The position numbers were made by a program, and so were the translations under genes. Positions 9,217 through 16,884 of a stretch of 37,337 nucleotides of DNA are shown here, in pieces. The notes under the pieces were generated by a model, which was given only the letters and a program-made list of their open reading frames with translations, was not told the origin of the DNA and searched no databases. Position 1 is the stretch's first letter, and every line of letters begins with the position of its first letter. The stretch is from Bordetella parapertussis (GTDB taxonomy: Bacteria > Pseudomonadota > Gammaproteobacteria > Burkholderiales > SG8-41): NCBI GenBank assembly GCA_945901405.1, contig CAMDLH010000044.1, forward strand, positions 1 to 37,337, given 5' to 3'.

Positions 9217-9754
9217 CAAGTAGTTCGATCAGATGCTGCTGGTTGGTATAGATACATAAATCACCCGCGATTTCGAGTGATTTCTTGACGATGATTTCCG
9301 GCGCCAGATCGGTGTTGTCCATCAGCGCGCGCGCGGCGGATTGCGCGAACGAGCCGCCGCTGCCGATGGCGACGATGCCCAGTTCGGGCTCGAGCACATC
9401 ACCGGCGCCGGTGATGATCAACGAATGATCCCTGTCTGCGACGGCAAGCATGGCTTCGAGCCGGCGCAGGATGCGGTCGGTGCGCCAGTCTTTTGCCAAC
9501 TCCACCGCCGAGCGCATCAGGTTGCCTTGATGCTTTTCGAGCTTCGCTTCAAAACGCTCGAACAGCGTGAACGCATCGGCGGTGCCGCCCGCAAAACCGG
9601 CGAGAATTTTTTCGTGGTAGAGGCGCCGCACTTTGCGCGCGGTGGATTTCACCACCACGTTACCGAGCGTCACTTGCCCGTCGCCGCCCAGCGCCACGCG
9701 GCTGCCGCGCCGCACCGACAAAATGGTGGTGCCGTGAAAAACTTCGGAAGACAT
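9212..9754 (-). CDS. hslV: ATP-dependent protease peptidase subunit HslV
   Basis: A 180-residue proteasome-beta-like peptidase. The catalytic threonine is Thr9 in [12 protein letters not shown]; removal of the short leader exposes it as the N-terminal nucleophile. Also visible are [26 protein letters not shown] and the IGSGG turn. HslV forms a double hexamer capped by HslU and degrades heat-shock and regulatory proteins. I prefer the ATG at 9754 to the one at 9814, because the longer form would run through the heat-shock promoter and lacks family support. It is co-directional with hslU, 71 bases apart. Confidence 0.95.
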   Translation of the reverse strand: MSSEVFHGTTILSVRRGSRVALGGDGQVTLGNVVVKSTARKVRRLYHEKILAGFAGGTADAFTLFERFEAKLEKHQGNLMRSAVELAKDWRTDRILRRLEAMLAVADRDHSLIITGAGDVLEPELGIVAIGSGGSFAQSAARALMDNTDLAPEIIVKKSLEIAGDLCIYTNQQHLIELLE

Positions 9755-9787
9755 AAATAAGGAAGCCGCGCGATGGGAGAAATACGA

Positions 9788-9815
9788 ATGTGGGGACGCG
9801 TTTCGCGTCTTCAAG
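9788..9815 (-). promoter_or_regulatory. Heat-shock (sigma32-type) promoter of hslVU
   Basis: On the minus strand CTTGAAG (9815-9809) is followed after 13 bases by CCCCACAT (9795-9788), close to the RpoH consensus CTTGAAA / CCCCATNT. The predicted start is near 9780, about 25 bases before the hslV ATG. The spacer is a small hairpin (GACGCG-TTT-CGCGTC, 9795-9809). hslVU is a classic RpoH target, which supports the call. Confidence 0.65.
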
Positions 9816-9844
9816 CGAGGATTATAGCGGTTACCAGGCGCAGC

Positions 9845-10567
9845 TCAGTTCAATCGGTAAACCACCGGCACGGTGTAGAGCGCCTCGACCGCCTGCCCGC
9901 CTTCGCGCGCGGGCACGAAGCGCCACGCTTGCACGGCATTTAATGCAGCTTCATCAAGTGCCGCGAAACCGCTGGTTTTTTCGAGGCTCACGTTCTTGGG
10001 CAAACCCTCGGCGCTCACCAGTACCCTGACCATCACGGTGCCTTGATCGCCGCGCCGCCGCGCCGCCGCCGGGTAAGCCGGCGTCGGGTTGTGCAGATAC
10101 GCGGCATCGGTGCGCACACGGGGCGCGATTTGCACACGCGGCGGCTCCGGTGGCGGCGCAGGCACGGTGAACACCGGCGCGGGCGCCGGTGTTGTGGCAG
10201 CGGGATCTGGCGGAATACTCAGCACCGGCGGCACGGTTGCAACCGGCGGCGTTTTGTCTTCCCGCGCGGATTGCGGCGCGGGTTCGGCTTGCGCCGGCTT
10301 TTGCACGCGCGGCTGCTCGCGTGGCTCGGGGCGCACTTCGGGTTCTTTTCGTGGCGGCTCGACGATGTGCTGCGGCGGCTCTACCTTTGGCTTGAGATCG
10401 ACTATCAGTGGTTGTGCCGGCGCATCGCGCGGCGCGCGTAAATCAGGCAGCAGCTTCAATATCGCCGCGTGTAACCCGATGCTCGCCGCCACGCACGCGA
10501 GCTGCAGTCGGCGATTGGGTGCACGCAGCACGGCCCGGGCGATAACTGCCCCTGTATGGAACGACAT
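9845..10567 (-). CDS. TonB-family energy transducer-like protein
   Basis: A 240-residue protein with a membrane anchor near residues 21-40 (LQLACVAASIGLHAAILKLL), a long Pro/Glu/Lys/Arg-rich periplasm-spanning linker (about 50-145) and a C-terminal TonB domain (about 160-240) with PTPAYPAAARRRGDQGTVMVRVLV and EAALNAVQAWRFVPA. TonB proteins pass proton-motive energy from ExbBD to outer-membrane receptors. No exbB/exbD or TonB-dependent receptor is adjacent, so the partner is unknown. It lies downstream of the DUF3299/ABC module on the same strand, which would fit metal acquisition, but that is inference. Confidence 0.85.
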   Translation of the reverse strand: MSFHTGAVIARAVLRAPNRRLQLACVAASIGLHAAILKLLPDLRAPRDAPAQPLIVDLKPKVEPPQHIVEPPRKEPEVRPEPREQPRVQKPAQAEPAPQSAREDKTPPVATVPPVLSIPPDPAATTPAPAPVFTVPAPPPEPPRVQIAPRVRTDAAYLHNPTPAYPAAARRRGDQGTVMVRVLVSAEGLPKNVSLEKTSGFAALDEAALNAVQAWRFVPAREGGQAVEALYTVPVVYRLN

Positions 10568-10618
10568 GAAAGATTGTGGAAAAAGCTGCCAGCCGTTTGC
10601 GCTGTTGCAGGACAGCGC

Positions 10619-10639
10619 GGCGCGGCAGGGCGCCGCGCC
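10619..10639. other. GC-rich hairpin between the DUF3299 and tonB-like genes
   Basis: Eight-base stem GGCGCGGC / GCCGCGCC with a five-base loop just past the DUF3299 stop. There is no T-run, so it is a weak terminator at best and may be an mRNA-stabilising hairpin. Confidence 0.4.
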
Positions 10640-10651
10640 ACATGAAAGTGA

Positions 10652-11164
10652 TTACTTGACTGTAACAGGCACGGCTTCGGTGAGCCGGTAATACAAGCCC
10701 ATCGGGTCGTCTCTCAGCACGGAGAATCTGCCGCTAAGCACGATCGGCTCGAAGCCATATTTCACCGGCACCTTGGCCTGCACTTCGACCAGTTGCTCCG
10801 GTCCGCCCGGCATACAGAACGCACACGACGGCGGCATCGAAGTCAGTATGAAGCGCGCCTGCTTCTCGCCCATGTCGAGCGGCATCATGAAGCCCTGAAT
10901 TTTTACTTCTTTTTTGTCGAGCGCCGCAACGCCCTTGGCGAATTCCGGCACGAATTTGTCTTTTTGTTTGACCGGCTTTACGTCGGACAACGTCTTCCAC
11001 GACACCACGCCTTTCAATTCGGGCAGCGGCTTGTCCATCATCTGCGGCGGCTGTTGGTCGGCGAGCGGGTCTTTGGCGAAAAGATCCTTGCCCGGCGGCT
11101 TTTGCGCCAGCGCAAAGCCCTGCATGCCGAGCAGCAACGATACAAATGCAATCAAAAATTTCAT
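10652..11164 (-). CDS. DUF3299-family periplasmic protein
   Basis: A 170-residue protein with a signal peptide (MKFLIAFVSLLLGMQGFALA). The mature part contains VSWKTLSDVKP, VKIQGFMMPLD and a CAFCMPGGPEQ motif with two Cys that could bind metal, then PIVLSGRFSVLRDDPMGLYYRL. These are DUF3299 hallmarks. The AGAGGAG site before the ATG at 11164 fixes the start. It is the last gene of a same-strand module with an ABC ATPase, a MacB-type permease and a small Cys-rich protein. From memory, a similar gene set (PA4063-PA4066) in Pseudomonas is zinc/Zur controlled, so a role in metal handling is plausible; the substrate is not shown by the sequence. Confidence 0.8.
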   Translation of the reverse strand: MKFLIAFVSLLLGMQGFALAQKPPGKDLFAKDPLADQQPPQMMDKPLPELKGVVSWKTLSDVKPVKQKDKFVPEFAKGVAALDKKEVKIQGFMMPLDMGEKQARFILTSMPPSCAFCMPGGPEQLVEVQAKVPVKYGFEPIVLSGRFSVLRDDPMGLYYRLTEAVPVTVK

Positions 11165-11233
11165 GATGTACTCCTCTGCGTGTTCATCGTGTTCAACCCG
11201 GCTGAATATGATACGCCTACAAGTTAATGTTTT

Positions 11234-11264
11234 GTAAATATTTGTTTTTATTGATATTTTTAAT
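11234..11264 (+). repeat. AT-rich dispersed motif, copy C
   Basis: Reads GTAAATATTTGTTTTTATT and continues AT-rich to 11264. Its right end supplies the TAA stop (11262-11260) of the Cys-rich protein gene on the minus strand. See findings. Confidence 0.7.
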
Positions 11265-11526
11265 GCCTGTGCTGCATGCCGCAAATCTTGCCTATACCCA
11301 GGCCTTTGCAATCCCTGGCCAACTGCTCATGGCACACTTTTTCGCCCTTCGCGGACTCCAGGCACTTGGCGGCGGCAAGATGCGCATCCGCCATCGCGCG
11401 ATGATTGTCGATGTCTTTCTTCACTTCAGCGCTGGTGTGCGCCTTGCCTTTGTCTTGCGCCACGGCCGAACCTGACGCCAAAATCGCCGCAACGAATGCC
11501 GCAAAAAACCAATTCAACCATTTCAT
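11260..11526 (-). CDS. Small Cys/His-rich periplasmic protein
   Basis: An 88-residue protein with a signal peptide (KWLNWFFAAFVAAILASGSAVA) and a short helical mature domain holding four Cys and several His: AAAKCLESAKGEKVCHEQLARDC followed by GIGKICGMQHRH. I recall similar small proteins from other betaproteobacteria but know no function. Cys spacing and the terminal His pair suggest disulfides or metal binding. An AGGAG site precedes the ATG at 11526. It sits between the ABC permease and DUF3299 genes on the same strand and is probably part of that system. Its stop codon is provided by an AT-rich dispersed motif. Confidence 0.75.
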   Translation of the reverse strand: MKWLNWFFAAFVAAILASGSAVAQDKGKAHTSAEVKKDIDNHRAMADAHLAAAKCLESAKGEKVCHEQLARDCKGLGIGKICGMQHRH

Positions 11527-11574
11527 AAACTGCTCCTGACAAATTGAAAGTATAGACACCATCCAGCTATTCCA

Positions 11575-12789
11575 CTATCCGCGCGCCAGCGTTCCCGCGA
11601 TGTCGGTGCGATACGCGCGCCACGCCGGAATCAGAGCCGCAACCACGCCCACGCCGAGCGCCAGCGCCAGCACGTACCACTCGGTATGTACCCACGTATA
11701 GCCAGTGACAGATACCTGCTGCGCGGCCTTTAACGCGTAACCCAATATTTCAGTCAACGCGTGCCCAACCACCAGACCGAGCAGCCCGCCGATCAGCGCC
11801 AGCAGCAAACCCTCGAACAACAGCAGCGCCATCAGCTTCGCGGGCCGCGCCCCCAGCGTGCGCATCACCGCAAGATCGTAGCGGCGCTCGTTCAGCGCAT
11901 TGTAGAGCGCGATGAACACCGACAGCCCGGCGCTGAACATCAGCACCAGCGCGAAGCCGCGCAACACATCGACACCCACGCCGATGATGGAAAAAAGCCG
12001 CGCGGTTTCGTACGCGGGCGAGGCCGATTGCATTTCGGAGTTGTTGTTCACATAGCGCGGCAGCATCGCCGCGGCGATGGGCGAGGCATACTGAATCAAC
12101 AGCGCGGTGTATTCCTTCTCCTCGTCCTTCATCTGCTTGGCGAACTCGTTGATGTCCTTGATGTCGTGATGACTGGCGTGCATCGCCCACACGCTTTCGA
12201 TGCTGGTCATCACCAGCCGGTCGATCACCGTGCCCGACGGTGCGAGCACGCCAACCACGGTATACGGCAGCGACTCGTGTTCGTCGCCGGGCCTGTCGCC
12301 CATGCCGTGCGCGCCCTTGAATTTGTCACCTGTCTTGTGCCCCGTGCGCAACGCGGCCTCGGCGCCGAGCACGGCTTCCAGCGGCTTTTCCCACGCGCGG
12401 CCGCTAGCGAACTTCGCGCCGTAGTGCGCCAGATACTCGTGCGTGGTGCCATTGATGCGAAAGCCCTTGTAGCTGTCGCCCAACGCCAGCGGAATCGCTT
12501 TTTTCACCAGGCGATGACGTGAAATCTCTATCGCCTGCTTGTAGGGAATATTGCCGGTGGGCACATCAAGATGAAAAATGCTCGACAAAATAATCTGCAT
12601 CGGGCTGCCCTTGGCGCCGACCACCAGATCGATGCCCTGCGCGTCGCGCCGCATGCGCTGATCAAGCTGATGCGTGGTGAGCAGCAACAACACAATGGTT
12701 GCCACGCCGAGTGCGAGCAGCAGCACATTGAGCAGCGTGTTCAGACTGCGCGCCTTCAGATACGACAGGCTGATGGTGGCGAGATTCAT
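11575..12789 (-). CDS. ABC transporter permease, FtsX/MacB type
   Basis: A 404-residue inner-membrane permease with one N-terminal transmembrane helix (about residues 18-38), a large periplasmic domain (about 40-265) and three C-terminal helices (about 270-400) framing the FtsX signature YDLAVMRTLGARPAKLMALLLFEG. This is the type VII (MacB/LolE) layout, a mechanotransmission machine rather than an importer. Its ATG overlaps the stop of the ATPase gene (12786-12789), so the two are translationally coupled. Together with DUF3299 and the Cys-rich protein it forms an envelope module with a possible metal-related role. Confidence 0.85.
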   Translation of the reverse strand: MNLATISLSYLKARSLNTLLNVLLLALGVATIVLLLLTTHQLDQRMRRDAQGIDLVVGAKGSPMQIILSSIFHLDVPTGNIPYKQAIEISRHRLVKKAIPLALGDSYKGFRINGTTHEYLAHYGAKFASGRAWEKPLEAVLGAEAALRTGHKTGDKFKGAHGMGDRPGDEHESLPYTVVGVLAPSGTVIDRLVMTSIESVWAMHASHHDIKDINEFAKQMKDEEKEYTALLIQYASPIAAAMLPRYVNNNSEMQSASPAYETARLFSIIGVGVDVLRGFALVLMFSAGLSVFIALYNALNERRYDLAVMRTLGARPAKLMALLLFEGLLLALIGGLLGLVVGHALTEILGYALKAAQQVSVTGYTWVHTEWYVLALALGVGVVAALIPAWRAYRTDIAGTLARG

Positions 12790-13424
12790 GATTGTGCGTG
12801 CAAATCAAAATGATTCGCCACTTTGGACTTGATGCGTTGATCGTGCGTGGCGATCACCAGCGTGGCGCCGCATGCTTTTGCCTGCGCTTGCAGCAAATCG
12901 AGCGCCTGCACGCAGCGCACGTCATCCAGATTCGACGTCGGCTCGTCGGCCAGCAGCAGCTTCGGTCTATTCACCACCGCGCGCGCCACCGCCACGCGCT
13001 GCGCCTGTCCGTGCGACAGCTCATGCGGATGCGCATTCGCCTTATCGGCGAGATCAAGACTGCCGAGCACCTCGCGCGCACGCGCGGCATCTTGCGGCTC
13101 GCCGGCCATGTATTGCGCCAGCAGCAGATTGTTCAGCACGGTCAGACTCGAAATCAGATGCAGCCGCTGCAACACCATGCCGATGTGTTTGCCACGAAAA
13201 TGATCGATCTCGGCGGGCTTCATGGCGGTGAGCTCGCTATCCGCCACCACCACCTTGCCCGCGGTCGGCTTCAAGATGCCGGCCAGCGTATGCAGCAGCG
13301 TGGTCTTGCCGCTGCCCGACGGCCCGAGGATCAGCCAGTGCGCGCCTTGTTCGGCCTGCCACGCATCGACCTTTAACGCCGCGACGCCGCCATAGTTGTG
13401 AGTGAGATTTTGAACGCTAAACAT
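12786..13424 (-). CDS. ABC transporter ATP-binding protein, LolD/MacB type
   Basis: A 212-residue cytoplasmic ATPase. Walker A is GPSGSGKTT, the Q-loop is MVLQRLHL, the signature is LSHGQAQRVAVARA (His replaces the usual Gly), Walker B is LLLADEPTSNLD and the H-loop is VIATHDQR. It pairs with the FtsX-like permease encoded directly after it through an ATGA overlap. I chose the ATG at 13424 because MFSVQNLTHNYGG is a normal domain start; the one at 13457 adds an unlikely basic leader. It is the first gene of the module; upstream is a truncated DUF885 gene. Confidence 0.85.
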   Translation of the reverse strand: MFSVQNLTHNYGGVAALKVDAWQAEQGAHWLILGPSGSGKTTLLHTLAGILKPTAGKVVVADSELTAMKPAEIDHFRGKHIGMVLQRLHLISSLTVLNNLLLAQYMAGEPQDAARAREVLGSLDLADKANAHPHELSHGQAQRVAVARAVVNRPKLLLADEPTSNLDDVRCVQALDLLQAQAKACGATLVIATHDQRIKSKVANHFDLHAQS

Positions 13425-13547
13425 GGTGCCTGCATGGTGCCTGACGTGAAACCGCAAACTGCGGTGTGCCGCGCATTCTAGCGCTACCGCCTACAGACGA
13501 TCAGTTAGCGAATACCTGCGCAGGCTTGGCCGTCCGCAAGATACTAT

Positions 13548-13578
13548 GTAACTTATTGTTTTTATTGACTATTTTATT
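13548..13578 (+). repeat. AT-rich dispersed motif, copy D
   Basis: Reads GTAACTTATTGTTTTTATT and continues to 13578. It contains the TAG stop (13571-13569) of the truncated DUF885 gene on the minus strand. The copy is bracketed by CCGCAA and TTGCGG. Confidence 0.75.
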
Positions 13579-14396
13579 GCGGCCAGCTCTTCAATCCAAG
13601 CCTCCATGCGCGCCTGCGGCAGGTAGTCGTTGCGCACGAACGCAGCCAAGCGGCGTATCGCGGGAAACACTTCTTCGGTGAGCAACTTACGGTAGTCCGC
13701 TTCAAAACGCGGGCGCGACTCGGCATTCATGTCCGCGGGAAACCGCAATACCGGTTTCCACGGCGAACTTTTCGACATGTCGCTCACGTCCGGCGCCAGC
13801 GATTCAAGTTTCGGCAACGCGCGTTCGACAAGAACACGCGGGATGGTGATGTTCGAGGCGATGCCCTCGCGCATGACATTCGCCGCGCCATACAGTAGCT
13901 CGGGGTAGCGTTTTACTCGCCGCAGCCACGCCGCGTAGTCGGCCTCGTTGCGCAACGGCTGCCGCCCCACGAGATTGATCAGATTGTTGGCGACGCCGCC
14001 GTTCAACTGAATGAAAATGTAGTGCCGGTGCAACGGAAACGACAGCCACTCCAGCGACTCGCGGCCCTGATACTCAAGCAACTGGTGGGTGAGCTTCTCG
14101 CTGGCATTGAGCGTGGCGGGTGAAATCGCGCCAAGCTCGCGCAGCACCCAGCGGTTGTGTTCGCGCTGGCGCTCGCGGTGCGCATCGGTGAACGTCAGCT
14201 CCAGCCGGTCCTGACGCGGCCCGGCGCCCGCGCCCATGGTTTCTGAAACCGGCGACAGATCAAGCCAGCGCTCGCGCGCCTCGCGTGCGAGGCGTTCGAT
14301 GCGCAGCGACGCCGTATCGGCGGCATTGGCCGGTATTGCTGCAAGTGCGGCCACACTGACCACAATCCCCATGCAAACCTGCGCGATCCCCATCAT
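13569..14396 (-). pseudogene. DUF885-family protein, N-terminal half only
   Basis: A 275-residue frame with a signal peptide ending ANA. The body resembles the N-terminal half of DUF885 proteins: RWLDLSPVSETMGAG, EKLTHQLLEYQGRESLEW, LNGGVANNLINLVGRQPLRNEADY and a run to VRNDYLPQARME. DUF885 proteins are usually about 550-600 residues and carry an HExxH metallopeptidase-like motif in the second half, which is absent. The frame ends inside AT-rich motif copy D, so the 3' half was lost at or near that element. It may still be secreted but should lack catalytic activity. Confidence 0.65.
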
Positions 14397-14456
14397 CGTG
14401 CCCCGGTATTTAAGAACTATGCTAAAAATGCCAATGCTAAACTACTCAACGCCGCC

Positions 14457-14687
14457 ATGAAAACCGTGTTGATCAAACTGATCGATCTCTACAAGCTGCT
14501 GCTGAGTCCCTACTTCGGCACGCAGTGCCGTTTCTACCCGACGTGTTCGAGCTACGCCAAGGAGGCCATCGAGAAGCATGGCTCGATATACGGCAGTTGG
14601 CTGGCGCTGGTGCGCATCGTCAAATGCGCACCGTGGCATCCGGGCGGCGTGGATGAAGTGCCGTTGAAAAAGGGCGCGGCCAAGTAG
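14457..14687 (+). CDS. yidD: Membrane protein insertion efficiency factor YidD
   Basis: A 76-residue protein with the full YidD pattern: LIDLYKLLLSPYFGTQCRFYPTCSSYAKEAIEKHG, then KCAPWHPGGVDEVP near the end, including the conserved Cys residues. It assists YidC-dependent insertion of inner-membrane proteins. The usual neighbours (rnpA, yidC) are not here; it stands alone on the + strand between two minus-strand genes. A GC-rich hairpin overlaps its stop. Confidence 0.95.
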   Translation: MKTVLIKLIDLYKLLLSPYFGTQCRFYPTCSSYAKEAIEKHGSIYGSWLALVRIVKCAPWHPGGVDEVPLKKGAAK

Positions 14688-14694
14688 GCCGCGC
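14674..14694. terminator. GC-rich hairpin at the yidD/cupin boundary
   Basis: Stem GCGCGGCC / GGCCGCGC with loop AAGTA, overlapping the yidD stop codon and lying between convergent genes. No T-run follows, so termination strength is uncertain. Confidence 0.45.
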
Positions 14695-14700
14695 GGTCGC

Positions 14701-15174
14701 TTATTTGTGCGGCGTGTTCTTGTGCTCGCCCCAGCCGGTGGTTTTGGCGCCCTCGGTTGCGATCAACACAAACGCCATCACGCACGGAATTTTGCCGCGG
14801 TTGTTCCAGTTGTGATTGGTGCCGAGCTGGATGATGACGTCGCCCGGTTTGAGATGCACTTCGCCTTCTTCCATCTCCATCCACATTTCGCCCGAAATGC
14901 AAATCGCGTAATCCACCGAATCGGTGCTGTGCCAGCGCGCGATATTGCCCGGCTCATAAACCCCGTAACGAAACACCGAGCCGCCCGCAAGGCTGGTGCC
15001 GAGTTCCCAGTTGTTCGGATCGTCCGTTGCTGTTTCCGCCGGCAGTTTTTTGGTCGCCCACAGCGGCACGTTGTCAAAACCCGGCCGCAGATTGACTTGA
15101 TCGATGTTGCTATCCCACTTGATGCAGCTCTTGCCTTCCTTGTTAAATCCCGTGACGACTCTACGAAATGCCAT
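14701..15174 (-). CDS. Cupin-fold protein
   Basis: A 157-residue single-domain cupin. The barrel motif appears as RWHSTDSVDYAICISGEMWM (about residues 80-99), followed by VHLKPGDVIIQLGTNHNW with the second-motif His and Asn. Only part of the usual metal ligand set (His-x-His...Glu) is obvious, so metal binding and enzyme activity are uncertain. Family members include small dioxygenases, isomerases and sugar- or quercetin-type proteins. It is a single gene facing yidD. The substrate cannot be inferred. Confidence 0.75.
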   Translation of the reverse strand: MAFRRVVTGFNKEGKSCIKWDSNIDQVNLRPGFDNVPLWATKKLPAETATDDPNNWELGTSLAGGSVFRYGVYEPGNIARWHSTDSVDYAICISGEMWMEMEEGEVHLKPGDVIIQLGTNHNWNNRGKIPCVMAFVLIATEGAKTTGWGEHKNTPHK

Positions 15175-15330
15175 TTGAAATCATCTCCTCTTTCTGATAC
15201 GGCTGATATGCCGGAAAAAATTCATTGTTGTACCCGTTTATCCACGCTTACGCGTGGCGCCGAGCCGAGTATATTACAGCGGCCGCGCCGTACCGCTTAC
15301 GGGATCACGGCGCGGTGCTACGGCGCGCGA

Positions 15331-16830
15331 TCACGGCGCGCTGAGGATCGAAAAGCGTATCACGTCGTAGTCCGGGCCTGATTCGGCCAGGCTGACGGAT
15401 TCCAGCACATAGTGCTGGCCCTGCACGCGCATGCCGTAGCGCGTTTGCGCAACAAAGCTGCCGGGGGCGGTTATCACAAAAACATCGACATCCTCGTGCG
15501 AACGATCGTAGATCATCAGCGCCAGGGTAGTCTGGTTTGTTTCTCCGGCCGGCACCTGGTCTACCCATTTCCATAGCTCGACGGGGATGACTATATCGCC
15601 CACCACCTCGACGCCCGCGTTAAATTGTTCGTCGCGCCCGAACAATAACCGGCGTATCACGCCCACGCTGTAGAGCGCGGAGTCCTCCAGACGCAGCGCC
15701 AGCAATTCGCCCAGTTCCAGCGCGCCCTCGGACAGATTCGCATTCAAGCCATAACCCTTGTCGCTGGTATCGATGACCGACCAGCGTTCATCGCCTGCCG
15801 TTGCCCGCGCTCCTTGCGTATCACCGCCGGTCGACTCGCGCACGCGTTGCACGGCCGCGGTGATGCCGCGCGTGACATGGATCTCCGATTGCAGCGGATA
15901 ACGCGCGTGACGGCGTTGCGGCGAGGCTTGCCCCCAATAGCGTTCCAGGTGCTGCGTCACCGCGATCACCGAATCCGCCTGGAATTGCCCCAATCCGAAC
16001 GATGCGGTTTCTTTTTCGCCGCTCCAGACCGCCTTCGCGATATCACGCAACATCTGCTCGCTGGCGCCCGCGCTGAAGTAACGCATCATGGGGCCGCTGG
16101 CGAAACCCTCGCGCACGCGGGCCGGCGGCTGGTTGCGCGCGAGGTTGAAATAAAACGGGCAGTCCTGCGTGTTCGTTGCTTCCAGTATCGCGTTTGGCGC
16201 CGCCAGGGCAACAAGTTGCTCGGCGATCTGGGTCTTCGCGGGGGACAAACTATCGGTCGCGGAAACTTGCAGCAGCAATGCGCGCAGAAATTCGTCACGC
16301 GCGGTGGTGTCCTGCCCGGCATCCGAATCATGCGGAACACGGCGCCCCGCAAAACCGAAGCTCTCGGACAAATGATATGCGTCCCCCAGTTCCTGCCAGA
16401 TGCGCTCCTCGACGACCTGGTAACGCGTCAACCGCCACTTGGCTTGCTGGCCCAGCATGCGCAGGGTGCGCACCGCCGCCAATCCCGCGCGCGCCGTATC
16501 CAGCCGCAACTCGCGCAGGCAGATCAGATAGGCGCCGCCCAAGGTACGCACACAGTCGAAGTAGGCGCGCGATGCCTTGTCGTTGGCGTTGGCGTTGGCG
16601 TTGGCGTTGAGATTTAACTGGGCTTCGTCCATATCCGGCGGCGCGATGCGCCTCAGGTAAGGCTCGACTCCGCTGTCGAGTATGGACACCACCGAAAAGC
16701 GCTCCACGGGTGCGGTGCCGGATGCACGCGCGGCTAGCTCGCAGCCGGAGGCTACGATGGAGAGCGCCTTGACCAGATTCTCCCGCGGCAGCGCATTGAT
16801 CAGGTCGCGCGCCTGTTTCGCGCTATTCAA
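15331..16830 (-). CDS. PilZ-like domain protein with an Asn-Ala repeat
   Basis: A 499-residue cytoplasmic protein. The N-terminal 300 residues are helical and unassigned. Around residue 305 RRHARYP resembles the RxxxR start of a PilZ c-di-GMP site, and later DTSDKGYGLN resembles the D-x-S-x-x-G motif, followed by ELGELLALRLEDS and SVGVIRRLLFG like the PilZ barrel. It probably senses c-di-GMP, but the effector is unknown. Near residues 76-83 the protein carries an NANANANA run encoded by four tandem GTTGGC units (16582-16605), a tract prone to slippage. It lies alone between the cupin and rlmI. Confidence 0.6.
   Translation of the reverse strand: MNSAKQARDLINALPRENLVKALSIVASGCELAARASGTAPVERFSVVSILDSGVEPYLRRIAPPDMDEAQLNLNANANANANDKASRAYFDCVRTLGGAYLICLRELRLDTARAGLAAVRTLRMLGQQAKWRLTRYQVVEERIWQELGDAYHLSESFGFAGRRVPHDSDAGQDTTARDEFLRALLLQVSATDSLSPAKTQIAEQLVALAAPNAILEATNTQDCPFYFNLARNQPPARVREGFASGPMMRYFSAGASEQMLRDIAKAVWSGEKETASFGLGQFQADSVIAVTQHLERYWGQASPQRRHARYPLQSEIHVTRGITAAVQRVRESTGGDTQGARATAGDERWSVIDTSDKGYGLNANLSEGALELGELLALRLEDSALYSVGVIRRLLFGRDEQFNAGVEVVGDIVIPVELWKWVDQVPAGETNQTTLALMIYDRSHEDVDVFVITAPGSFVAQTRYGMRVQGQHYVLESVSLAESGPDYDVIRFSILSAP
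16582..16605. repeat. Hexanucleotide microsatellite (GTTGGC)4 inside the PilZ-like gene
   Basis: Four perfect GTTGGC units (AACGCC on the coding strand, Asn-Ala) plus partial units on both sides. Each unit is two codons, so slippage alters length without breaking the frame. Confidence 0.9.
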
Positions 16831-16884
16831 GCGGCGTACCTCCGGAGTGCGATTTAATCGGGAACATTGTTTGCCGATTATCGC

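Noticed and set aside
8541..9251. A 236-codon open frame on the + strand, opposite hslU
   Set aside because: Same reason: the minus strand encodes a complete HslU with all motifs.
13425..13568. Zur-type operator before the ABC module
   Set aside because: No convincing AT-rich palindrome other than the dispersed motif was found, and that motif occurs at unrelated genes.
15303..15340. Direct repeat of GATCACGGCGCG (15303-15314 and 15329-15340) at the 3' end of the PilZ-like gene
   Set aside because: Short and GC-rich with no other sign of insertion; probably local slippage.
16582..16610. Short tandem array as a CRISPR
   Set aside because: Units are six bases with no spacers and are in frame within a gene.
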